From assembly GCA_025453595.1 (NCBI GenBank), contig JALOQB010000090.1:1-43951 (forward strand): DNA of 43,951 nt, read 5' to 3'. The translations under genes were made by a program, and so were the position numbers. Within the stretch, counting starts at the first letter, position 1, and each line of letters opens with the position of its first letter. This document shows positions 23,396 through 31,758 of the stretch, piece after piece. Under the pieces are notes generated by a model that searched no databases, was not told the DNA's origin, and saw only the letters and a program-made list of their open reading frames with translations. This DNA comes from Polyangiaceae bacterium. Lineage in GTDB: Bacteria; Myxococcota_A; Polyangia; Polyangiales; Polyangiaceae.

Positions 23396-24190
23396 TCACT
23401 TCGCCGGGTCCTTGCAGCATCGAAAGCCGATCTCGTAGCTGCGCCAGCCGCTCGGGTGGTTGTAGTTCGCGTAGTCGCAGGTCGGCGTGTGCGGGGGCCG
23501 GAAGCACTTCCCCCAGTAGCACCCCATCGACACGTGCTCGTGGTTCTTCTCGTGGTCCCGGCTGCGACGCACCCACTCGGCCACGTTCCCCGTCATGTCC
23601 CGCGGGCCCTCCGGCGAGACGCACCCGGGCCGCTTGCCGCTCGGATCCCGCTGATCCAGCCGCGTCACCTCCGCCTTCGCCTCCTCCGATGGCCACTTCG
23701 CCAGCTTGCTCCACGACGGGTTCTTCCACTTCCCGTCGTCGTTGCAGGCCCCCTCTTTGTAGGAAGTTCCATAGGGGAACTGCTGCCCCTTCGGGCCCCC
23801 GCAGGCGCGGATCCACTCGTCCTCCGTGCACAGCCGCTTCCCTCGCTCGCTGCACCAGGCCTCGGCCTCCGTCGCGTTCGCCATGACGATCGGCTTCTCC
23901 CCCTCCTGGTTCGGCGCCTCGTAGCGATCGATGCACGCCTTGCCGGCCTGCACCATGCCCTCGGGGCAGGGGCCCGCCGGGGCCGCCGAGGCCGCCGGGG
24001 CCGCCGGGGCCGCCGAGGGGGCGGTGGTCGGTGCGCTGGTCACCGCGGGCGCCGCCGGGACGCTGGTCGCGGGCAGCGTCGGCGGAGGCGTCGCCGCCGG
24101 GCTCCCGGAGGGGGCGCCGGTCGCCACCGGCGCCGGGGGCGGAGGGCACCCGAGCAAGGCCAGCGCGCAGCCCAGCACCAGCCTCCTCAT
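23396..24190 (-). CDS. SUMF1-fold lipoprotein
   Basis: 264 residues. A signal MRRLVLGCALALLGCPPPP ends in a lipobox Cys and is followed by a Pro/Ala/Thr-rich linker to about residue 75. The SUMF1 domain contains CIDRYEAPNQEG, WCSERGKRLCTEDEWIRAC, PYGTSY, a DMTGNVAEWV motif and the C-terminal EIGFRCC. These are standard formylglycine-generating-enzyme fold landmarks; the many cysteines suggest disulfides. The ATG overlaps the stop of the upstream gene by four bases (ATGA at 24187-24190), so the two are translationally coupled. Catalytic formylglycine activity is not indicated because no sulfatase gene is nearby; a surface-binding role is more likely. Confidence 0.88.
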   Translation of the reverse strand: MRRLVLGCALALLGCPPPPAPVATGAPSGSPAATPPPTLPATSVPAAPAVTSAPTTAPSAAPAAPAASAAPAGPCPEGMVQAGKACIDRYEAPNQEGEKPIVMANATEAEAWCSERGKRLCTEDEWIRACGGPKGQQFPYGTSYKEGACNDDGKWKNPSWSKLAKWPSEEAKAEVTRLDQRDPSGKRPGCVSPEGPRDMTGNVAEWVRRSRDHEKNHEHVSMGCYWGKCFRPPHTPTCDYANYNHPSGWRSYEIGFRCCKDPAK

Positions 24191-24795
24191 TTGCGCCGCT
24201 CCAGCAGGTCAAAGCGCTCGCTGTCGCCCTGCACCAGCCGCACCAGATCGTCCCCCAGGAAGGTGTAGATCTCGAGGCCCCCCTGCGGGTTGATCTCGTC
24301 CCACACCCGCAGCGTGAGCCGGTTCTCTTCCTCCTTGATGACCTCGTAGGGGCGCTCCAGCACCAGCCGGTTGGGGGGCGCCTTGGTCGCGCGCTTCTTG
24401 TCGGAGAACTCGGTCCACGCGAACGCCACCTCCTCCACCGTCGCCTTGCGGACCTTGGCGGCCCGCTTCTCCGCCTCGGTCTTCGCGCTCTTCAGCGCCT
24501 CCTCGGCCTTCGCCAGCTCTGCCTTGCTCTCCGCCTCCTTGGCCTCGCTCACCTTGCGCACCCACCGGCCCCCCAGCAGCCGCTCCCGCAGCTTCTTGTT
24601 GCCCGTCAGCTTCACCGGCTCGGCGGCGCTCTCCTTCGAGGAGGCCGGTGCCGGGGCCGACGCCGAGGCCCGGGCCCACGGGGGCGGGGCCGAGGGCGGC
24701 GGGGTCCCCATCGCTTCCAGCCTTTGTTTCTTGTCATCCTCGCAGCCGGTCAGCACAGCCAGCGAGAGCGGGAGCAGCAGCCATCGGGCGTTCAC
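24187..24795 (-). CDS. Uncharacterised lipoprotein, coiled-coil rich
   Basis: 202 residues from GTG 24795, picked because it starts a clear lipoprotein signal (LLLPLSLAVLTGCEDDKK). A Pro/Ala/Ser linker precedes a charged segment rich in Lys, Glu and Ala (about 85-125), a probable coiled coil, and a short beta-rich C-terminus (LEIYTFLGDDLVRLVQGD). No known family was recognised. It is translationally coupled to the SUMF1 lipoprotein gene that follows, so the two products may act together in the envelope. The gene is divergent from the NUDIX gene at 24868, with an inverted repeat between them. Confidence 0.75.
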   Translation of the reverse strand: MNARWLLLPLSLAVLTGCEDDKKQRLEAMGTPPPSAPPPWARASASAPAPASSKESAAEPVKLTGNKKLRERLLGGRWVRKVSEAKEAESKAELAKAEEALKSAKTEAEKRAAKVRKATVEEVAFAWTEFSDKKRATKAPPNRLVLERPYEVIKEEENRLTLRVWDEINPQGGLEIYTFLGDDLVRLVQGDSERFDLLERRK

Positions 24796-24831
24796 GGCGC
24801 GAAGGTAGAGCACCGCGCCCCTTGCTTCAAC

Positions 24832-24858
24832 GGACGCAAGACACCCCCTGTTGCGTCC
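24832..24858. promoter_or_regulatory. Inverted repeat in divergent spacer 24796-24867
   Basis: GGACGCAA (24832-24839) is perfectly inverted by TTGCGTCC (24851-24858) with an 11-base loop, in the 72-bp gap between the lipoprotein pair and the NUDIX gene. A shared operator is plausible. The right arm ends nine bases before the proposed NUDIX start. Confidence 0.45.
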
Positions 24859-24867
24859 CCGCGCCTG

Positions 24868-25578
24868 GTGGCCAACCCTCGCCGGGTCTTGGCCACGATC
24901 GACCCCGCCACCCTGCGCCGCGCCCTCGCGCTGCCCTTCTCGCTGCCCGCCATCCCGCTCCCTCGCGAGGCCCGCCCCTCCGCGGTGCTCGTCCCCGTGC
25001 TGCTGGAGGGGGGGCCCCCGCGCGTCCTGCTCCAGGTCCGCGCGGCCTCGCTCCGCGATCACGGCGGAGAGCTGGGGTTCCCCGGGGGCAAGCCCGAGCC
25101 CGGCGATCCGGACCTGCAGGCCACCGCCCTCCGCGAGTGCGCCGAGGAGCTCGGCCTCGCTGCCCCGGACATCCACGTCCTCGGCCCTCTCTCCGTGGTC
25201 CCCGTCATCACCGGCAAATACCTGCTGCACCCCTTCGCCGCCCTGATCCGCGGCTGCCCCGCGCTCCGCCTCTCCCCCGAGCTCGACCGCCTCATCGAGG
25301 TGCCCCTCTTGCCCTGGATCGAGGGTGTATGGAGCTTCTATGGTACCGTCGACACCTGGCGCGGCGCCACGTTCTTGACGCCGTTCTTCCGGCTCCAGGA
25401 TAGTAGAGAAGTTCTCTACGGTGCGAGCGCCGTGATCTTCTACGAGCTGCTGGTGCGGGTGGCGCGGGCGCTGGGGGGGGAGCTACCGGCGCCGGTGGTG
25501 GTCGAGGAGCAGCCCTGGGGGGACAGGTACAAGGGCGTTCACTTACCGCCGCCGCCGGGGGTGAAGGTGAAGGGGTAG
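24868..25578 (+). CDS. NUDIX hydrolase, CoA-pyrophosphatase type
   Basis: 236 residues from GTG 24868; no ATG lies nearby in frame, so the start is uncertain (TTG 24889 is an alternative). The domain starts at SAVLVPVLLEGGPPRVLLQV. The Nudix box runs from GFPGGKPEPGDPD to ALRECAEELGL, with RExxEExGL intact and the DPxD-type spacing of the NudL/CoA-diphosphatase branch rather than the canonical GX5E. Such enzymes cleave CoA or related nucleoside diphosphates, using magnesium or manganese held by the Glu residues. The C-terminal segment after TVDTWRGATFLTPFF agrees with this branch. Its last 40 bases overlap the end of the convergent AgmX-like gene, so transcription of each could affect the other. 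Confidence 0.83.
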   Translation: MANPRRVLATIDPATLRRALALPFSLPAIPLPREARPSAVLVPVLLEGGPPRVLLQVRAASLRDHGGELGFPGGKPEPGDPDLQATALRECAEELGLAAPDIHVLGPLSVVPVITGKYLLHPFAALIRGCPALRLSPELDRLIEVPLLPWIEGVWSFYGTVDTWRGATFLTPFFRLQDSREVLYGASAVIFYELLVRVARALGGELPAPVVVEEQPWGDRYKGVHLPPPPGVKVKG

Positions 25579-26073
25579 GGGATGGTGGTCTCCTTGCCGT
25601 CGGCGTTGGGGGAGAAGGCGAGGGCGCGGGCGACGGTGAAGACGCAGTCATCCATGGCCTGATCGTGGATCTCGGAGGCCTCTTTTTTCGGGGTGATCTG
25701 CTTGATCGATCCGTCGGTCTTGAGCACGATCTCGATCTGGTAAGCGCCCTTGAGGGCGGGGGTCTGCTGGCGCGCGGCGTCGTAGCAGCAGCGGAATTTC
25801 TCCCGGTGCTTCTGGAAGACGGCGACGATCTCGTCGTGGCGGGCCTTGCCAGCGGAGGGGGGGCCTGGGGGCGCGACGGCCTCGCCCACGGTCGGGCACT
25901 CGGCGGCGGGGCGAGGGGCGCGGGCCCCGGGGGCCCCGGGGGTCGAGGGGGCCGCGGCGGCGGCGCTGCCGGGGGCGGAGGCCGAGGCACACCGCGGGGG
26001 CCGGGGCCGGGGCGCAGCCTTGCAGGGCGAGGGTAGCGGCCAGGAGGGAGACCGTGCAAAACAGGAGGCGCAT
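25539..26073 (-). CDS. AgmX/PglI-type lipoprotein, probable 1-base frameshift
   Basis: ATG 26073 begins a good lipoprotein signal (LLAATLALQGCAPAPAP), but that frame then becomes Arg/Pro junk. The mature part lies one frame away: SASAPGSAAAAAP linker, CPTVGEAVAPPGPP, then KFRCCYDAARQQTPALKGAYQIEI, LKTDGSIKQITPKK, MDDCVFTVARALAFSP. This resembles the AgmX/PglI C-terminal domain, related to TonB C-termini and found in myxobacterial gliding and envelope proteins. Removing one base from the five-base run at 25996-26000 joins the two parts into a protein of about 177 residues. An upstream ATG at 26091 is also in the signal frame. The 3' end overlaps the NUDIX gene by 40 bases. It is divergent from mcrB. 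Function in this strain is unknown. Confidence 0.72.
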
Positions 26074-26127
26074 GCCGGTGATAGGTACCATGACCGCGGG
26101 CCCTGCGGCTCCCTCGCGAGGGCGCGC

Positions 26128-27849
26128 TTGATCTTCGACGCCGCCGTGCTGGCCGAGCTGAAACGGCTCTGCGCCGGGCTCCCGCAGGAGCCCCCGGAGC
26201 CTGCTTCCCTGGGCTCCTGGTCCCCCGCCAAGATCCGCTTCCATCTGCTCCGCTCCCTGGAGGTCCCGCCCGCGGACCCGGCGGAGGGCGCGGGGCTGCT
26301 GGAGGAGCTGGCCCGCCAGCTCGCGGTCTCCACCGGCAGGCTGATGCTCGCCCTGGAGCGCCGCGACGGGGAGCCCCGGCGCACCTGGCGCCTCGCCGTG
26401 GGCCAGCGCGCCACGCAGCGCCTCCGCTGGCTGCTGATGCGCGAGGGCGGCTTCATCGCCGTCGGCCGCGACGAGCTGGGCGATCTGTCCTCCGTGCCCC
26501 CCACCGCCGAGGGCAAGATGCAGCTCCGGACCCGGCTGGCCCAGGCCCCCTCCGGCGCCTCCCGCGCCCCCCGCGAGGCGGCCCTGTTCTTCTCCTTCGT
26601 GCACGAGATGAGCCCGGGCGATCGGGTCGTCGCCGTGGATGGAACCCGCGCGGTCGGGATCGGCGAGATCCTGGGCCCCTACGGCTTCGTCAACGATCGC
26701 TCCCTGGCCCACCGCAGGCCCGTGCGGTGGCTCTCCTTCGAGGAGGTCGACCTCCCTCCCGTCGAGCAGCGCGAGCCCCTCCTCGATCTCTCCCTCCACG
26801 ACCCCTTCCTCCTCGCTGTCGAGGCAGCCCTGCTGCGCGCCCGGGTCCTGCCCCAGGCCGCCCAGCCCCCCGCCAGCGACGCTCCCCCTCGCGCCCCCCT
26901 CGACCCCAGGATCGCCGCCCTCCACGCCGCCCTGCTCCGCAAGGGTCAGGTCGTCCTCGCGGGCCCCCCGGGGACCGGCAAATCTTACTGGGCCGAGCGC
27001 GCCGCCCTCGAGCTCGCCTCCCGCTCCTGGTTCGGCGTCGGCCTCGATCGCCTCGGCGATGACCCGCGGCGCCAGCTCCAGGAGGCCGGGGAGCACGGCC
27101 TCGGGGCCCTCGAGATCTGCTGCTTTCATCCCTCCTTCGGCTACGAAGACTTCGTCGAAGGACTGCGCCCCCAGGTGCTCCAGGGGCAGCTCGTCTTCGA
27201 GCGCCGCGATGGCCTCTTCAAGCGCCTCTGCCGCCGCGCCTCCCTCAACCCGGCCCGCGACTTCTTCCTCGTCATCGATGAGCTGAACAGGGCCGACGTG
27301 GCCAGGGTCTTCGGTGACCTTCTCGCGCTGCTGGACCGGGAGCGCCGGGGCCACGGGGTCACCCTGCCCCTGAGCGGGGAGCGCCTGGCGGTGCCGCCCA
27401 ACGTGTTCGTGCTGGCCACGATGAACAGCGCCGATCGCTCCACGACGCCGCTGGACGCGGCGCTGCGGCGGCGCTTCGCCTTCTTCGAGCTGGAGCCGGA
27501 GCCGGAGGCGCTGCGAGGGGCCCGGGCGGGGCGCGTCGATCTCGAGAAGCTGCTGGCGGCGATCAACGAGCGGATCCGGCAGCAGCCGCCGCGGGCCGGC
27601 CTCGACGCGCGGGTGGGGCATGCGCTGCTGATGCAGCGGGGGCGCCCCGTGGATAGCATGGAAGTTCTCTACAGCGTGCTCTCGCAGGAGGTCCTGCCGA
27701 CGCTGCTGGACCACTGCCTGGGGGACGAGGGGGCGCTGGCGGGGCTGGGGGGGAGGGGTCTGGTGGGGTGGTGGCGCGGGGGGGCAAGGGAGGAGGGGCT
27801 GGAGGGGGCGCTGCTGGGGTCCTTTCCCGAGGCGGAAGCGGGGCGGTGA
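26128..27849 (+). CDS. mcrB: McrB-type AAA+ GTPase of a McrBC restriction system
   Basis: 573 residues from TTG 26128, chosen because GAGGG ends five bases before it. The N-terminal ~260 residues form the target-recognition part. They include GDRVVAVDGTRAVGIGEI, which resembles an EVE/PUA-like base-reading domain (about 165-215) and differs from the E. coli McrB DNA-binding domain. The motor has Walker A VLAGPPGTGKSYW (about 273-285), Walker B FLVIDELNRADVAR and the McrB guanine-specificity motif ATMNSADRSTTPLD. In known systems McrB hexamers translocate DNA with GTP and drive the McrC nuclease against modified cytosines. It overlaps mcrC by four bases and is divergent from the AgmX-like gene. 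Confidence 0.88.
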   Translation: MIFDAAVLAELKRLCAGLPQEPPEPASLGSWSPAKIRFHLLRSLEVPPADPAEGAGLLEELARQLAVSTGRLMLALERRDGEPRRTWRLAVGQRATQRLRWLLMREGGFIAVGRDELGDLSSVPPTAEGKMQLRTRLAQAPSGASRAPREAALFFSFVHEMSPGDRVVAVDGTRAVGIGEILGPYGFVNDRSLAHRRPVRWLSFEEVDLPPVEQREPLLDLSLHDPFLLAVEAALLRARVLPQAAQPPASDAPPRAPLDPRIAALHAALLRKGQVVLAGPPGTGKSYWAERAALELASRSWFGVGLDRLGDDPRRQLQEAGEHGLGALEICCFHPSFGYEDFVEGLRPQVLQGQLVFERRDGLFKRLCRRASLNPARDFFLVIDELNRADVARVFGDLLALLDRERRGHGVTLPLSGERLAVPPNVFVLATMNSADRSTTPLDAALRRRFAFFELEPEPEALRGARAGRVDLEKLLAAINERIRQQPPRAGLDARVGHALLMQRGRPVDSMEVLYSVLSQEVLPTLLDHCLGDEGALAGLGGRGLVGWWRGGAREEGLEGALLGSFPEAEAGR

Positions 27850-29087
27850 AGGTGGTGGAGGTGACGCTGACGGAGTGGCAGCGGCTGCTGGTGCCGGGGC
27901 GGTGGCTGGAGGGAGACGAGGCGCGAGCGACGGCGGCGCGGCTGACGGAGGAGGGGCGGCTGGAGGTGCGGGAGCTGAGGGCAGGGCTGGAGCTGGTGGC
28001 GCGCTCCTACGTGGGCGACGTGGAGCTGGGGGGGCTGCGGGTGCGGATCGTGCCGAAGCTGGAGCCGGACGCGCTGCGGAGCCTGCTGGCCTTCGCCCAC
28101 GGGACCGGGGGCGGGAGGGGCAGGGGCGAGGGCCCGGCGGAGGCGCTGGCGGCGCAGCTGATCGAGGAGGCCGAGGCGCTGTGGGCGCGGGGGCTGGCGT
28201 GGCGCGCCGGGGTGAGGCGAGGGGCGCTGACGGCCCCGCGAGGTCGGATCGATCTGAAGGCGCTGGCCTCGCGAGGGCTCGTCGATGCGTCGCTGCCCTG
28301 CGAGTACGCCGAGCGCGATCCGGACACGGCGCTGAACCAGGCGCTGCGGGCGGGGCTGGAGCTGGCGGCGCGGTGTGCGCCGTCGGTCGCTGGCCGGGCG
28401 AGGTCCCTCGACGCGGCGCTGGGGCGTCGGGTGCGCCGCCGGGCGCTGGACGACGCCCTGCTGCGGGAGGCGCGGGGGCAGCTCCACGAGGGGGCGCGGC
28501 TCTACGAGGGGGTGCTGGCGCTGATCGAGGCGCTGGGGCGGGGGGAGGTGGGGGCCGGGGGCGCCCTGCCCTCGGGGTTCCTGTTCGACATGAACCGGTT
28601 TTTCCAGGCGGTGGTGGGGCGGCTGCTGCGGGGGCACCTGCCGGGGGTCGAGCTGCACGAGGAGTGGAGCCTGGTGGGGCTCCTCCGGTACGCCCCGGAG
28701 GCGAACCCGAGCCTGCGCCGGGACCCGACCCCGCGGCCCGATTTTGCCGTGTTTTCCGGCGGGAAATTGCAGGCCATCCTGGACGCAAAGTACCGGGATC
28801 TCTGGGCAGAGCCGCTCCCGCGGGAGATGCTGTACCAGCTGGCGATGTACGCGCTGGGGCACGGGCGCGAGGCGATCATCGTGTACCCCTCGGATGACCC
28901 GTACGCGAGGGAGGCGCGGGTCGAGCTGCGGGACCCGGGGGGGCCCTGGGGGTTCCGGAGCATCGTGCTGAGGCCGCTCTCGCTGGCGGAGCTGGTGCGG
29001 CTGGCGGGGCTACCGCCGCGGGAGGCGAGGCCCCGGCTGGAGGCGCTGGCGCGGGGGCTGGTGGCGGGGGCCGAGGGGGTCAGGTGA
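27846..29087 (+). CDS. mcrC: McrC-type endonuclease subunit
   Basis: 413 residues from GTG 27846, which overlaps the mcrB stop as GTGA, so translation is coupled. The N-terminal half has the McrC-like beta region (LELVARSYVGDVELGGLRVRI), which contacts the McrB ring. The C-terminal half is a PD-(D/E)XK nuclease: RPDFAVFSGGKLQAILDAKY carries the Asp and the DAK motif near residues 299-315. MYALGHGREAIIVYP completes the core. Expected role: double-strand cleavage of invading methylated DNA. The gene ends 8 bases inside the convergent DsrE-like gene. No methyltransferase accompanies the pair, as is normal for type IV systems. Confidence 0.88.
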   Translation: MKVVEVTLTEWQRLLVPGRWLEGDEARATAARLTEEGRLEVRELRAGLELVARSYVGDVELGGLRVRIVPKLEPDALRSLLAFAHGTGGGRGRGEGPAEALAAQLIEEAEALWARGLAWRAGVRRGALTAPRGRIDLKALASRGLVDASLPCEYAERDPDTALNQALRAGLELAARCAPSVAGRARSLDAALGRRVRRRALDDALLREARGQLHEGARLYEGVLALIEALGRGEVGAGGALPSGFLFDMNRFFQAVVGRLLRGHLPGVELHEEWSLVGLLRYAPEANPSLRRDPTPRPDFAVFSGGKLQAILDAKYRDLWAEPLPREMLYQLAMYALGHGREAIIVYPSDDPYAREARVELRDPGGPWGFRSIVLRPLSLAELVRLAGLPPREARPRLEALARGLVAGAEGVR

Positions 29088-29553
29088 AGATGATCTGGGC
29101 GCCCTCGGCCATGTCGTAAAAATCGCCGGCGGTGATCACGTCCTTGACCTGGGGGACGAGGTCCTTCTGGGTGCGCTTGAACATCTTCATGGCCAGCTCG
29201 CAGGCGAAGAGCTCGGCCCCGGATTCATCGAGGATCAGCAGCATCTCGCGGACGGAGGGGAGGTCGAGCTCCTGCATCTGTTTCTTCATCATCGAGGCGG
29301 CAAAGCTCTCCATGCCGGGGAGCCCGGCGAGCATCGTGGGCATGCCCGAGCTGGCGTTGCCGGCGAGGTTGACGTGGAGGTGATCGACCTTGCCCTCGGT
29401 GATGACATCGAGGCCCCAGAAGGTGAAGAAGACGAAGGCCTCGATGCCCGACTGGCGGGCCGCGTTGGCCAGGATCAGCGAGGGGTATGCCTCGTCGAGG
29501 CCACCGTGGGAGCAGATGATCGCTACCTTGCGTTGCTGGGTGGTGATGGACAT
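29080..29553 (-). CDS. DsrE/DsrF/DrsH-like sulfur-carrier protein
   Basis: 157 residues from ATG 29553, preferred over GTG 29559 because AGGAG (29563-29567) lies nine bases upstream. The sequence has the DsrE-like layout: VAIICSHGGLDEAYPSLILA at the N-terminus, FVFFTFWGLDVITEG, and ELFACELAMKMF with the Cys used as the persulfide site in DsrE2-type proteins. The family binds and hands on sulfane sulfur. It is the last gene of a three-gene minus-strand operon with a DUF1641::DsrC/TusE fusion and an SQR-like flavoprotein, which fits a role downstream of sulfide oxidation. Its stop overlaps the convergent mcrC stop. Confidence 0.88.
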   Translation of the reverse strand: MSITTQQRKVAIICSHGGLDEAYPSLILANAARQSGIEAFVFFTFWGLDVITEGKVDHLHVNLAGNASSGMPTMLAGLPGMESFAASMMKKQMQELDLPSVREMLLILDESGAELFACELAMKMFKRTQKDLVPQVKDVITAGDFYDMAEGAQIIFT

Positions 29554-29565
29554 GATCACGTTCTC

Positions 29566-30523
29566 CTAAGATGCAACCTGCGGGCTTCGGGGTACCTGCG
29601 ATGCGGGCCACGGTGCGGGCCGGTGCCCGGGGGAAGAGGGCGTAGAGATCCCGGGTGTTCAGCCCTGTGCCCTGGGTGATCCGGCGGATGTTGGGGGCCA
29701 CCTTCGTCTCGAGGAAATCTGCCCGGGCAAAGCGGAGCACGGCCCAGTGCGCCTCGGTCAGGTCGATCCCCTGGGACGCCGCGAGCTGCGTCGCCAGCGC
29801 CTCGCTCCAGTCCCCCGGGTCGACCAGGTGGCCGTCGCCGGTGAAGGCCACCCCGTCGATGATCGTCGCCGCCTCCGCGGGCTTCGAGGGCTGCACGGCG
29901 CAGGCCGGCGGCGGGCCCAGCGGCGACGCCTTCGCGGGCGCCTCCGTCTTCCTGCGGGCACCGGTCATCTCCGCCAGCTTCGCCCGCCTCTGGGCCCCTG
30001 GCGTCTCCTTGCGCCCTGCCTCCACCGCCTGCGACGCGCGCCCCACGTGCCGCATCAGCTCCAGCATCACCGCCATCCCCCGCTGCACGCTGTCATCCCG
30101 GGACGCCTTGACCATCCCGACCAGGCCCAGCGGCTCGGCCTGGTGCGCGTTCTGCAGCACCTGCGAGGCCTCCCCGGCGATGGCCAGGACCTCCGGCTGG
30201 GTCAGCGCCCGGACCGTCTGGAGGATCCGGACAATCGCGTCCCCGAGCTGGCGCACCTCCTCCGGCGAGAACCCCTCGACCACCCGCTCCCCCACCCGGA
30301 TCATCTCGCGACCAAAGGTGAAATAACCCGATTTCTCCAGGGCATCGAGGCGCTCGATGGCCGTGTCCATCACCGACCGCAGGATGGGGGTCAGCTCTTC
30401 CAGCAGCTCTTGCTGCTTCTGCTGCCGCTCGACCAGCCAGCCCACCTGCGCCGAGAGCGCGTCGATGCGGGCCGCGAGGGCTTCGAAGTTGTGAGGGCGG
30501 GGCGCGGCATGCAAGGTCTCCAT
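29566..30523 (-). CDS. DUF1641 protein fused to a DsrC/TusE-like sulfur-relay domain
   Basis: About 318 residues from ATG 30523, preceded by GGAG and only two bases after the SQR-like gene's stop. The N-terminal half is DUF1641: a helical QKQQELLEELTPILRSVMDT stretch, then EALEKSGYFTF and LQTVRALTQPEVLAI. A Lys/Ala/Pro linker (about 190-215) leads to a DsrC/TusE domain with AHWAVLRFARADF and the diagnostic end IAGTPKPAGC. Only the terminal Cys is present; the second DsrC Cys, eleven residues earlier, is Ala, as in TusE. The family ends one or two residues after this Cys, yet the literal frame reads on to 29225 inside the DsrE gene. One base fewer in ATCTTAGG would give TAG at 29566, the end used here. 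DUF1641 and DsrC are usually separate proteins. Confidence 0.78.
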
Positions 30524-30525
30524 CT

Positions 30526-31758
30526 TCAGCTCCACTTTCCTGCCATCAGCATCCGGTGATCCATCGGTAGCTCCTTGCCCTGGAGCAGCACGTTCCAGTA
30601 CACCCACTTGAAGGCCAGCTTGCCCCAGTGGTTGGCCGCGCTCTCCTCCAGCAGCGTGAAGGGCCCCACCCCCGGCAGCGGGTAGCGGCCCGGCAGCGGC
30701 TCGGTCTCGTAGTTGAAGTCGATCAGCATCGCCTTGCCGTGCCCCGTCTCGATGAAGCAGTTCGCGTGGCCGTCAAAGCCTGGCACCAGCTCCTGACCGG
30801 CGATGTAGCGCTGCACGTTCTCCATCAGCACCTCCCCCTGGAAGTGCGCCACCGACCCCGCCTTCGAGGACGGCAAGTTCGTCGCGTCGCCCAGCACGAA
30901 GACGTTGGAGAACGCCTGGCTCTGGAGCGTGTTCCGGTGCGTCGGTACCCACCCCGACCCGTCCCCCAGCCCCGAGCTCTGGATCACCTCCGCCCCCCCG
31001 TGCACCGGGACGGTGACCAGCAGGTCGTACCCCGCCTCGCGCCCGTCGTAGGACCGCAGCACCTTCCGCTCTCCGTCCACCTCCGACAGGGAAAAATCCC
31101 CCATCACCTCGATCCGTCGCCCCGCCAGCATGCCCCCCAGCGCCGCCGACGCCCGGGGCCTGGTGAAGGCCCCTTCCAGCGGGGTTGTATAGACAATCTC
31201 TACACGATCCCTCATGCCCCGCTGCTGGAAGAACGCCTCGGCCAGGAACAGGAACTCCAGGGGGGCCACCGGGCACTTGATCGGCATCTCGGCCACGTTC
31301 ACCACCAGCCGCCCCCCGGGCCAGTCGGCCAGCCTCCGGCGCAGCGCCATCGCCCCCTCGATGGTGTAGAAGTCAAAGGCTGTCTGCTGCCACCCGTACC
31401 CGGTGAGGCCCGGCGTCTGCTCCGGCACGATGCGAGAGCCCGTGGCCACGATCATGATGTCGTAATCAACCCGTGAACCGCCGCGCAGGTACACCCGGTT
31501 CTCGTCCGGAGCGACCCGCTCGATCCCCTCCAGCCGCAGCTCGACCCGGGCGTCCAGCAACCCGGCCCGCCGCTTCACGACCTCCTCCTCCCGGTACATC
31601 TGAAACGGCAGAAAAAGCAGGCCCGGCTGGTACACATGGACATCGTCCCGATCCAGGATCGTCACCCGCCAGCCCTCCCCGTCGAGGGCCCGCACCAGCT
31701 TGTTGGCCATCATCGTCCCGGCGGTCCCTGCCCCTAGAATCACGACTCTCTTTGCCAT
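30526..31758 (-). CDS. Sulfide:quinone oxidoreductase-like flavoprotein
   Basis: 410 residues from ATG 31758; GGAAGAGGAG precedes the start. The FAD loop is VVILGAGTAGTMMANKL and the second dinucleotide site is IMIVATGSR. A redox-type Cys sits in EMPIKCPVAPLEFLFL (about residue 160) and another in HANCFIETG near residue 340; FVLGDATNLPSSKAGSVAHFQ closes the FAD site. This is the pattern of sulfide:quinone oxidoreductases (probably type III-like), which oxidise sulfide to sulfane sulfur and pass electrons to quinone, acting at the membrane surface. The C-terminus (LAFKWVYWNVLLQG) is amphipathic and could anchor it. It heads an operon with DsrC- and DsrE-like carriers that could accept the sulfur. 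It is divergent from the papain-like gene across 170 bp with no recognisable motif. Confidence 0.85.
   Translation of the reverse strand: MAKRVVILGAGTAGTMMANKLVRALDGEGWRVTILDRDDVHVYQPGLLFLPFQMYREEEVVKRRAGLLDARVELRLEGIERVAPDENRVYLRGGSRVDYDIMIVATGSRIVPEQTPGLTGYGWQQTAFDFYTIEGAMALRRRLADWPGGRLVVNVAEMPIKCPVAPLEFLFLAEAFFQQRGMRDRVEIVYTTPLEGAFTRPRASAALGGMLAGRRIEVMGDFSLSEVDGERKVLRSYDGREAGYDLLVTVPVHGGAEVIQSSGLGDGSGWVPTHRNTLQSQAFSNVFVLGDATNLPSSKAGSVAHFQGEVLMENVQRYIAGQELVPGFDGHANCFIETGHGKAMLIDFNYETEPLPGRYPLPGVGPFTLLEESAANHWGKLAFKWVYWNVLLQGKELPMDHRMLMAGKWS

Noticed and set aside
25648-28788. 1046-codon minus-strand open frame opposite mcrBC
   Set aside because: Only its last part, the AgmX-like signal peptide, is believable; the rest is antisense to McrB and McrC and is Pro/Arg-rich.
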